From Heterocephalus glaber (taxonomy: Eukaryota; Chordata; Mammalia; Rodentia; Bathyergidae), in assembly GCF_000247695.1 (NCBI RefSeq), contig NW_004624847.1, positions 5,133,797 to 5,197,796 on the forward strand: a stretch of 64,000 bases of DNA, read 5' to 3'. Both the position numbers and the translations under genes were made by a program. How positions within the stretch are numbered: position 1 is the stretch's first letter; every line of letters begins with the position of its first letter. This document shows, one piece after another, positions 1-8,538 of this stretch. The notes beneath the pieces are model-generated. The model ran no database searches, was not told the DNA's origin, and saw only the letters and a program-made list of their open reading frames with translations.

Positions 1-127
1 AGGAAGGAAGGAAGGAGGGAGGGAGGGAAGGAAGGAAGGAAGGAGGGAAGGAAGGAGGGAGGGAAGGAGGGAGGGAAGGAGGGAGGGAGGGAAGGAAGGA
101 AGGAAGGAAGGAAGGAAGGAAGGGGGG
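1..127. repeat. (GGAA)n / (GGGA)n microsatellite
   Basis: Tandem GGAA and GGGA units make a pure purine run on the + strand with no interruption until about base 127. The left end is cut by the window edge, so the full length is unknown. Such homopurine tracts can form triplex DNA and are length-polymorphic. No coding potential. Confidence 0.97.
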
Positions 128-3100
128 ATTTTGTGGGTTCTTTTCCTTGCTGGCGCAGTCAGAGGCCTGAAATTCAGAAACGTCATCCAGGCGTTGCTTT
201 GGCGCTGGCTCTTGGTGGAGTTGTGGCAGGCACGGGCGCCCTCTCGCTTGCCAGCCTGAGGACGGACTACTTCCTCCCTCCACCTCAGAAGCCCCTTCTC
301 CCTTCTCCTTGGCCCGCCCGGCCGGCAACCTTCAGCCTTCCTTCCAGAATCCCCGCCCTCCAGCCCTGCACTCCCGCCTGCCTCGTGTTTCTCCTTCTCC
401 CTTGTCTCCCATGTCCGAGAGGACTCTGCCTTAATCCTGCCAGCTGTGTCTAGTGGGCTTTTTCCAGGCCCTTTGTTGGTTCCCAGTTGTTTTCTCTGAT
501 CGTCCACTCTGACCTGAGAAGGTCAGTTCCCGTGTCTGTTAACAGCTCTTTCGATTAGAGGCGCTCTGGTCTGCCTCCTCCGACTGCCACGTCTTCTGTG
601 GTGCTTTCCCCTAGCCGGCCTGTAACTCGGGGTGTTCTGATCCTGCTCACAGTTGGGATGGGAAGGAGCCATCTGGACTTGACTGGTCCTGTCCCCTATT
701 CCAAGCCCCAAGGACGGAGCAAGGGTCCTCATCCTGTACCCAGGGTCTGGGGACCTCTGTCAGGCCGTGAGGGGCAGCGCTGCCCGCCTTCCCGGCCCAG
801 CTCCCAGGGGTTGTGCTCCCCTAGCAGGTAAAAGGGCTGCTTAGATATCCTTTGCTCCCTGCAGAATTTACCCGATGGTTAGTGAGGTATGCTAAACCGC
901 CTCCGTATTCTGTCACTTCTTTCTTGGGATTCTGGCAAGTGCCATTTGTCCTCTTTAGGGGCCAGCTAGTTCTGTCTGCTCCCGAGGACCCTCAGAGCCC
1001 CTGGTCAGCAGCTCTGAGGAGGGCCTCCCAGTCTCTGTAGCCTTTGGTCCCTGCGGCGGTGTCTGGGGTTCAGGCACAGCCATGTGGCCGTCTTCCTGAG
1101 ACCCCCACCTCTGACAAGCCCAGGCCAGAATGCAGGGCCCAGTGTTTCCAGCAGGCTGGGGCTGGGGACGTGGCCACACTGCAGCCAGGCCAGTGGCCAG
1201 CAGGGCAGGCCTGGCCCTGGGCCCCCCACAGCCCCCCACAGCCCCAGGGTGATCCAGAGCAAGCTCTGCCCTCCATGGAGCTTCTTTCACTTTCGAGGTC
1301 TGCTTCCCTGTTGCACATCAGCCAGCGTGCTTGTCAAGAGAAAGTTAATTAAAAACATATTTTTCTAATTAAATGGTAGGCTGCGCTGTGCGAACAGTGC
1401 GACTCTTGTTTAGAGCTCCCTGTTGCCAGGGCGACCAGGGACCCAGCAGAGCAACAGTGCACAGCCAGCCACCCAGGGACACGCGCCCAGCACGGCCCGG
1501 CCGCACGCAGCTGGCGGGGATCTGCGCAGGGCGGGCCCGGTGCCCACCCAGCTGTGCCCCACGCCCTCTGTGTCCCCAAGAGGCTGCCCATGTGCCCGCA
1601 GATGGGTGTGTGTCACAGCCCAGCAGCTCAGAGGGGCTCTGTATCCCTGGACTCCGCCAGCCCCTGCCCTGCGCTGCACCAGCATACCCAGCCCCACGGG
1701 CTCTGCCATCCGGCTGCCAGCCTGTCCCTCACCCAGAGTCCAGAGGCTAAGCCACAGTGCGTCACCTGGCTTGGGGACACACACGCCTGGGGCCTGTGCT
1801 GGGGCCTCAGCGGGTGTCGATTCCGCCTGTTTAGTTGAGAATGTTTACTTCCCCTAATTCCTTCATGTGCCATAGTTCTCAGATTTCTAGATGCTAAGAA
1901 TATTTCAGGTTGGGAAATGAATCCATAAGCGCGCCTCTCTGTCTGTCACCGGGATAGTTCCAGTACTACAGGAATTGACTCTTCATGATGCACGGAACTG
2001 TGCATAAACTCCGCGGAGCTCCTGTCGTCCTCAACAGCACTGGGCTCCCTCTCTGTCCCTCCTCTGCTTGGGTCTTGCGGGAGGAGGTTGCCGTTTGCAT
2101 GTGCAAGTGCATTGTCGCGGACGTCCCACACCTGCTTCACACTGTGGGCTGGAGGTCGTCTGCAGCTGCCCTGTCCTCCCTGCCCCCCATCGCCCTCACG
2201 TCTGTCCTTGACCGACGGCGTCTGTCCCCTCCCTCTGACATGCTCACCGTCTCGTGTTTTTGTCTAGTTTACTCATTCCGGCTGCTAAATCTATAACTTT
2301 CTCTTTCTGTTGTCTTTTTTCTAATTTCTTAATGGAATAAGAGACTCATTCGTGTTTCATCTTTCTCTTTCAGTCCTAAGAACATTTAATGTTATCAAAT
2401 TTTCCCTGACTGCGGTTAGATGTGTGTAGCGTAGGTTTTTAATATGAAGTCTTTTCCTTTCTACCAGGTTTCTGGGAAGTTCTGTCCTCACCTCTTCCTC
2501 AACCCGAGGGTAGCCAAAGAGAACATCACTCTGCCTCTCTGCTCCCGCCAGGCACTGGGAGCAGTTTCCCTCCAATGCTCTTAAGCGGCTACCCGGGGCA
2601 TCTCAGTGGGCTGCCTGCTGACCACTGTTTTGGTTTGGTTTTGTCCATTTCTCTGTGGTGTGTTTAGAGGGAAGCTGGCCAGGTTGATTGCAGTGCATGG
2701 GGAAGAAGAGATGTTAGTGACCTGGCAGGAGAATGTAAGAAAGAACAGTAAAGCTGGCTACAGCACACAGTGGACACCAGAGTCCAGAGGTGGCCTGTCT
2801 GCCGTAAACCAGTTCCAGACCCAGGGCTCCCACTGGGTAAACTGAGGCTTAACTCTGCATCTGAGGGCTTTCTAGACCCAGTTTTGTTCTGTGGTGTCCA
2901 GGCAGGAGCAGGTTTTCACCCACCATGGGACTTGTCACCGGTGGATATAAAGGCACTGCACTGAGGACCAGGGGAGGGATTCAGGCCGTGGATGGCCTGC
3001 TCTGTCCTTCCTCGTGCAGCCAAGGGACATTGAAGGAGGCCTCTGTCCCCACTGTGCTTGAGGCCAGCCTGGCCTCCACCAGGGCAGGGTCCATGGAAGA

Positions 3101-4665
3101 CTCTTCCTCATTTTCACGGCCTCCAGGATGTCTTAGGGCCCCCAGCTCCCCTGCTGTCCTCCCATCCTTCTCAGTCCTCACAAGAGCCCTGAGGCTGCAG
3201 CACGCCCATGGCACTGACAGGGAGACCGAGGCCAGAAGGCTCTGGCCCACGCCTCGCTCCTCCCCTCTGGCTCCCAGAGGGAGCCCTGGTGGCCCTAGGT
3301 GCTGGCCTTCAGTTTGGGGCAAGGCTGGGCCTCCCTCTCCTGCAGCTGCTTAAGCCTTCAGGCCAGGGCAGACGCGGAGCTGCGCTGCCCACCAGCCTCA
3401 CTCAGGGTCAGGCTCGGGGAGCCAAAGGACAGACACAGAGCCACCCACTCAGTGGGGCCGAGGGTGCCCCGCTCAGCTACGATGGTTAATTTGAATTCCG
3501 TAAATTCTCGTCATTACAGAGGAGCATGATGCTTCGTGTAATTGGTTTGGGGCCTCTTAAAACTACCATGAAATATTTAAGCCATATTTGAAGGAAACAT
3601 CTGCGTTTCTACTGGAAAAGGTACAGCAATAGAAAACTGTAATTTTCAAACATGCACGGAAGAGTGAAACATGGAAATCTTAGGTCCTCCTTTTTCTTGC
3701 TGCAAGTAATAACATGTCAGGTACTTCGGAGAGTGTTTGGGGGCCCACCCAGGCCTCCCCTCCCCCAGCCCCATGCTAGAGGCCCTGTCACCCCTGCCTG
3801 CCCCCGTCCTCCTCAGCAGCCAAGAGCAGCAGCTCTGGCAGTTGGTGACCGTCGGGCAGGGAGCTGGGAGGCCTCCAGGGCCCTGTCCCTGCACCTGCCT
3901 CCCCGCCCATCCCAGCCCAGCTGTCCCGCCCACCCTGTGCCCACCCTGGCTCCCATCCCCACACCCTCTGCCCACTGCAGAGGTCACTGCCCTCCTCCAG
4001 GCCCTTCAGGCCCGTGTCCCCTGCGCCTTGGGGACTGAGCATTCTCCCAGGGTTATGCACCCTCCGTGCTCTGGGCTACCGGCTCCTCTTCCTCCTTAGT
4101 CCTCCCTGTGGCCGGCCTGGGTCTCTCCTGGGGCAGCCATTCCCTCCTGGCCCGCAGTGCCTAGGCCTCAGGTCTGAGCTCTGCCACACCTGTGCCAGCC
4201 ACCTCCCCGTCTCTGTGGATACCCCAGACCTGCCGCAGTGTGCACCAGACGTCCCAGTGCCCGAGCCGCTGGGATCAGCGGTGTCCAGGCCACTGTAGGG
4301 TAGGGAGGGGCACATGGGGCCAGGAGGACACGAAGGCAGAGAGGAGAGCAGGTGAGGCTGAGCCCCACTGCCCCGTACGCCCGGAGAGCCTGTGGGGGCT
4401 TCAGTCCAAGGACAGTGGGCCCTGAGGGCTGAGAGCAGGGTGTATGTGCCACGCATCTCCTCAGACGGCTCTGGAGACCCTGTGGCCCACCCTCTGCCCA
4501 CACCAGGCCTCCTGTCAGGCCTCCTGACGCTGACGCCCAGCTCCCGCTCCCGGAGTCCACACACTGCCACAGCACACGAGGGGCACAAGCTGGATTCTTC
4601 TGTACTGGGGGCTGGACCCCAGCCCTTCACCATGAGCTGTGCCCGCAGCCCTTTCTCTGTTCAAC
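128..4665 (+). other. non-exonic stretch, probably CROCC2 intron
   Basis: This stretch is GC-rich and largely unique. I found no exon with a coherent reading frame and good splice borders. Two AT-rich islands stand out (about 1325-1380 and 3480-3720, reported as findings). An exon-like piece at 2671-2733 has a pyrimidine-rich upstream tract and a GT-AAG-like right border, but its translation is not rootletin-like and it is not called. Around 2820-2860 there is a short MIR-like core (AAACTGAGGC). Small divergent exons could be missed here. Confidence 0.5.
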
Positions 4666-4777
4666 TGTGAGACAGGGTCTCGATAAGTTGCGCAGGCTGG
4701 GCTCAAACTTTCCATCCTCCTGCCCCCCGCCTCCCAGAGCCCGGGGATTACAGACGTGTGCTAGCACACCTGGCTGT
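4666..4777 (-). mobile_element. B1 SINE (7SL-derived), antisense
   Basis: Reading + strand it begins GAGACAGGGTCTCGATAAGT and runs through the inverted B1 body to the GGATTACAGACGTG box and CACACCTGGCTG. These are reverse complements of the B1 A/B-box region and its 5' GCCAGG(C/T)GTGG start. It is diverged and lies 150 bases before the first recognised CROCC2 exon. Confidence 0.85.
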
Positions 4778-4928
4778 GCCGACCAGCTCATCGGTGCGGC
4801 GAGCCTGTCCTTGACGGCATACTTGCTTGTCCACCTCCCAGCCGTTCCACCCACAGCAGTCCAGGTCTGGGTGGATGGCCCGTGTCCACCACCTGTATCT
4901 CCAGGCAGCCCTGTGTCCCCTCCCCCAG

Positions 4929-5018
4929 GAGCAACTGGCTGTGCTGCACCAAGCCCTTGAGGGGCGTAGGAGGCACAGCCTGGGCCTAGTGGGGAAGCAC
5001 CAAGGCCACCGGGCAGAA
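4929..5018 (+). CDS. CROCC2: CROCC2 (rootletin-like) coding exon, coiled coil
   Basis: A 90-base exon of exactly 30 codons, phase 0 at both ends. The acceptor follows TGTCCCCTCCCCCAG and the donor is GAA|GTGAGG. The translation begins EQLAVLHQALEG and continues with Arg, His, Leu and Glu residues in a heptad-like pattern without Pro or Cys. This fits the continuous coiled coil of rootletin-family proteins, which form the striated ciliary rootlet anchoring the basal body. The CROCC2 assignment rests on coil character, on agreement of the later exons with the rootletin C-terminus, and on the CROCC2-SNED1 gene order known in human. Exons preceding this one were not found and probably lie left of the window. 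Confidence 0.72.
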
Positions 5019-6977
5019 GTGAGGGCAGGGCTGGGACGCGCAGTGAGGCCGCACACGGGGAGGGAGGCCTGGGCAGGTGTGGAGACATGCACACAGACCC
5101 GACCTGCCCGGCATCCAGTTTCCAGCTGGCAGCGGGGAAACTGAGGCTGGGGGCGTCCAGGGAAGCCCAGGGCTGGTTTCTTGCCCCACAGTAAGCACCC
5201 TCATGACAAAGGGGTCCCCTGGGATGCACACTGTAGAGGAGAAATGTGTTTTGCCCAGACCCTGCCCCTACAGACACCACAGCCTCTCCTGCGGGGGCAC
5301 AAGGTCCCTCCAGCCCCCACCCTGTGTTCCCTTCTGGGTGCTTGGGTCCCTGGCTTCCGAGATCTCCCAGCCCCTCCAGCGGACATGGCCCCAGAGCAGG
5401 TCCAGGACTCCAGAGGAGGCAGGCAGAGGGCGGCATACAGCCGGCAATGGTACAGGCAGGAAGGACGTGTGGCTGGACCCTGGCAGCCAGCACCTGACCC
5501 GAGGAGCCCTGTGTCCCTCTGCAAAACAGGGAAGTGGCAGTGCCAGAGCGGGGGGTGCAAGGGGCCTGCAGGGCCCAGAGCAGGGCGCTTTCCCACGGCC
5601 TCCCACTGCCACAACTCTGCCCGCCCTGGGGATGGAGGCCAGCTGACCAAGACAGTCATGAAAGCCACCGGCCAGCTGTCCCCAAAGGCCACCTGTCTTC
5701 CCACGAAGGAGAAGCAGCCAGCAGGGCCCCAAGACCAGGTTCCTGCCGCTGTCCTGAGGTGCAGGCCCAGCCCTGGACAGGGGCAGAAGGGCTGTATGTC
5801 CATCCCAGCTTTGATGTCACTGCCCGGGCAGCAGAGCCAGCTGTGGGCACTGTGCCCAACCCGGGTCCCTGGGGCCCCTGGGGGAGGGCGGGAACAGCTA
5901 ATGAGTTCCAGGAGGTCAGCTGTGCGGGGCCCACAGCCCATAAACCCTTTATTGGTGTCTCAGGAGGGGAAACCCGGATGTGGCCATTTATTTATTTTGG
6001 ATTTCACTTTTCTCTTCTCTTTATAACATGCGCTTGCAGGACTGTAACTGGATTTTTAAAGAAACAGGCTCCTTTTCCAGTGGAAGGGAACTCTTTGTTT
6101 TTCTGGTCTTGGAGAAAGCAGTCCTTAGTTTTGTAAAACTTGGTCCACTGACCCTGTAACTTTGCCTGTACAAACCCACCACGTCCCGGGCCCAGGCATA
6201 GGCAGGACAGCAGATCCGCCCAGCCCTGAGGGAGGACTTCAGGCCGCTGCTGCCCCTGCCCCGAGAACATTCCTGGCCACAGCAGGCGGAAGCCAGGGCG
6301 GGCACTGGACCGCAGTGAGCAGGACTTGGTGCCAGGCCTGGCTTGGTGCCTGCCTGGACCTGGTGAGCTTGTGAGGTGGCCCAGCAGGATACCCAGGTTC
6401 CCAGGGCTGCCGGCAGGGCTCCTCTTCTGGGCCATCTCCACACAAGGGAGAGAATCCGGGATCCAGGGGTGTCCTCCCGAGGGTGTGGCACAGGGCCACG
6501 GAGCCTCCACTTGCACTTAGGGAGTGGTTGCTTCCTGGCATTGAGCCCACCGCCTGTGGCTAAGGAGGGCACTGCCAGGGCAGCTTCAGACCCCGAGGAG
6601 GGTGATGCCACTGCGGCAGACTCACTGGGACAGGGTCGGCATGTGCACTGGGGCTGGGCATGCATGCCTCAGTAGGAGCACTTTGCTGAAGGCCAGGGAG
6701 CTTCAGGAGCTGAGGCTTCCTGTGCCACCCACCTGGAGAGAGAGGTCCCTGCGAGGGTCTCTGTGAGCTCCTGGCCCTGCTCTCCTGAGCGCCCACTCTG
6801 ACTGCAGACTTGGAACCCCAGCAGGCAGCACCCTTGCCAACCCCACCAGCTCCAGGGCCTCAAAGCTCTGAGTGCCCTTCCCACGGCACTCGGGCTCCCC
6901 AAGAGCAGGCTGGCCAGACCTTGGATCCCTGCCCAGAGGCCACTGCAGCCCCCCACAAGTCCTCCCCTGCTCTGCAG
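5019..6977 (+). other. CROCC2: CROCC2 intron
   Basis: Runs between two phase-0 coiled-coil exons. It contains a MIR-like segment (about 5125-5190, with GAAACTGAGGCTGGGG) and an AT-richer block at about 5935-6130. The last 170 bases before the next exon stay open in the exon's frame back to about 6810, but the Pro-rich translation and the strong acceptor at 6976-6977 argue that this part is intron. No exon was found inside, although one further small exon cannot be excluded. Confidence 0.55.
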
Positions 6978-7082
6978 ATGGAGCAGGAAGTGCCAGCCAC
7001 TGAGAAGGGGCAGCTGGGCCAGTCCCTGAGTAGCCTGCACCAGGAGGTGGATGGGGCCCTGCGGCAGAACCAGCGGCTGCAG
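6978..7082 (+). CDS. CROCC2: CROCC2 coding exon, coiled coil
   Basis: A 105-base exon (35 codons, phase 0-0). The acceptor follows a clean pyrimidine tract, CCTCCCCTGCTCTGCAG, and the donor is CAG|GTGAGC. The translation starts MEQEVPATEKGQLGQ and ends HQEVDGALRQNQRLQ. Hydrophobic residues are spaced 3-4 apart with abundant Gln and Glu, as in a long coiled coil. By family this is rootletin-type and corresponds to the part close to the C-terminus. The reading frame stays open upstream, so a longer exon is possible but less likely given the splice signal. Confidence 0.75.
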
Positions 7083-7662
7083 GTGAGCTGGCCCAGTGCA
7101 CCGAGCTCTGCAGCCTTGGTGGGGAGCAGGGTGGGCTCCAGCAGGCTTGAGTCCGTGGGAAGGGTACAGCTGTGGGGGCCCCATGGGGTCACACCTGGGT
7201 TTTCCCCAGGGCCCCTGCCCTCCTGAAACACTGAAGTCTCCATGGCTGTGTGAGGCCTGTAGGGGCCCCTGTGAGACAGGCCTGACTTGGCAGAAGGGGG
7301 AACAGGCAAGCCCGTGGGGCACACAGACTGAGGGGTCCCCCAGGCCAGGGCTGACACCACAGGTGGGGCTCAGAGGCCTCAGTCTCCCCTTCTGTCACCA
7401 AACTCATCCAGACAAGAACCTGGGGGAGTGGTGAGCAAGTGCTCCCTTCAAGGCTCTCAGGACCCCAGCAGGGCCAGCAGGAAAGTGGGTGCCCCTGAAC
7501 AGACTCCACGCCCCAAGGCCGTGGCTTGGGTCTGGCCTGTGGCAGTGTGTGCCGAGCGCATCTCTGCTGCCTGTCACGGGCCAGGCCAGGGTCCAGCAGG
7601 GTCCAACCGGGAAGGGAACAGTGCCCCCAGACAGGGAGGACCCTGGGCAGCCTCCACTGCAG
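7083..7662 (+). other. CROCC2: CROCC2 intron
   Basis: 580 bases, GC-rich, with no repeat recognised. It ends in CCTCCACTGCAG, the best-placed acceptor for the following exon. Confidence 0.6.
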
Positions 7663-7771
7663 AGGCAACGAGAGGCCCATGCGCTTGCTGCAGGCCCAGC
7701 TGCAGGCCACACGGGCCCTGGCGTCCCGAGAGCAGATCCACCAGCGGTGGATGAAGGGGCTGGAGCAGCAG
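7663..7771 (+). CDS. CROCC2: CROCC2 penultimate exon, with apparent +1 frameshift
   Basis: From base 7664 onward, in the frame containing ATG 7679, the translation is a clear coiled coil (MRLLQAQLQATRALASREQ, then IHQRWMKGLEQQ). It ends at a phase-0 donor CAG|GTAGGT. It resembles the rootletin C-terminal segment that, as I recall it, reads about ARERAHRQRVRGLEEQ. The best acceptor, CCACTGCAG at 7654-7662, opens the exon one base out of that frame. The exon is 109 bases, not a multiple of three, between two phase-0 borders. Removing one C of the CCC run at 7676-7678 would make it 36 codons and a continuous coil. Alternatives are a non-canonical in-frame acceptor ending at 7672 (33 codons) or one ending at 7630. 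The 5' border is therefore uncertain. Confidence 0.65.
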
Positions 7772-8451
7772 GTAGGTCCGGGCCAAGCCAGGGGACCACA
7801 TGTTGGGCACCCTGTCCTGCTGCCCTTTCAGGGCTGCGTCTGTCCCACACCCAGGAGGGAGGTGGGGATGGCTTCCAGGGCAGCTCATCACCTCTCTGGG
7901 CACTGCCCCGTCCATAGAGTGGGGTGGCCAGAGGGGCTGTGTGAAGGGTGGGAGCTGGGAACCCACAGTGGACCCTCGGTCCTTCAGGGTGAGGGTGCAC
8001 ACAGGGCCTCCGCATGAGTGTGCGTGGCATCACACACGTGCACACACAGCACACCTGCCAGGCTGAGCCGTAGGCCTCAGAGCTGCCAGACCTCAGAGCC
8101 CTGTGTTCAGAACCCTGCTTTACAGACAAGGAAACGGAGGCCCAGAGACTGCCCAGGGTCAGCCTGTCACCGTCCCGGGGCCTCCAGCCATGTTTTACTT
8201 CCCTGTCGCTGAGTGTCTCAGGGTCTACATGGACCACTGTGGGTGGGCAGTGGCCTCTGTCCCCAGGATGCCATAGGTGGCAGTCATGGTGAGGGGCCCC
8301 TGCATCCCCTCTGGCTGCTGCTGAGCCCATCCTGGCATTTCTCTCCACGAAAGCCTCCTGCCAGCCCTCCCGGTACACAGCCCTCCACACCATGCGCGGG
8401 GCCTGGCCGAACACCACCCGCCCCGCCTGACAGGCTCCCTGCCATCCCCAG
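7772..8451 (+). other. CROCC2: CROCC2 last intron, with a MIR-like fragment
   Basis: 680 bases. A MIR-like segment at about 8095-8175 reads TTTACAGACAAGGAAACGG followed by AGGCCCAGAGACTGCCC, matching the antisense MIR core. A CA-rich patch lies at 8032-8060. The rest is unique GC-rich sequence. It ends CTGCCATCCCCAG before the last exon. Confidence 0.6.
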
Positions 8452-8538
8452 GTGGCCAGCCTGAAGGAGCAGCTGGACCAGGAAGTGCGGCAACGGCCAC
8501 ATGGCCACCTCCACCAGGCCTCCCGGGCCAGGCAGTGA
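8452..8538 (+). CDS. CROCC2: CROCC2 last coding exon and stop
   Basis: The acceptor is GCCATCCCCAG, entering in phase 0 at VASLKEQLDQEVRQRPHG and ending with TGA at 8536-8538 after HLHQASRARQ. The VASLKEQLDQEVRQ block aligns with the rootletin tail VSTLKGQLQQELRR, which I recall from CROCC. This supports the view that the coil ends here as in its paralogue, with a short basic non-coil tail. If the upstream frameshift is real and no alternative acceptor is used, this exon would be read in another frame and this stop missed. The 3' UTR follows. Confidence 0.75.
   Translation: MASLKEQLDQEVRQRPHGHLHQASRARQ

Noticed and set aside
2640..2735. Exon-like piece with a pyrimidine tract, AG and a GTAAGA border
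   Set aside because: Neither frame gives a rootletin-like or otherwise recognisable protein, and the length and phase do not fit neighbouring exons.
3978..4040. Short frame VTALLQALQARV after CCCACTGCAG
   Set aside because: The coil character stops after 12 residues and no donor follows.
4627..5493. Long minus-strand open frame (288 codons)
   Set aside because: GC-rich mirror of sequence containing a B1 and a CROCC2 exon. No domain, splice context or family match.
6808..6977. 5' extension of the CROCC2 exon at 6978 (open frame from 6810)
   Set aside because: The translation is Pro-rich and not coiled coil, and a strong acceptor with a long pyrimidine tract ends exactly at 6977.
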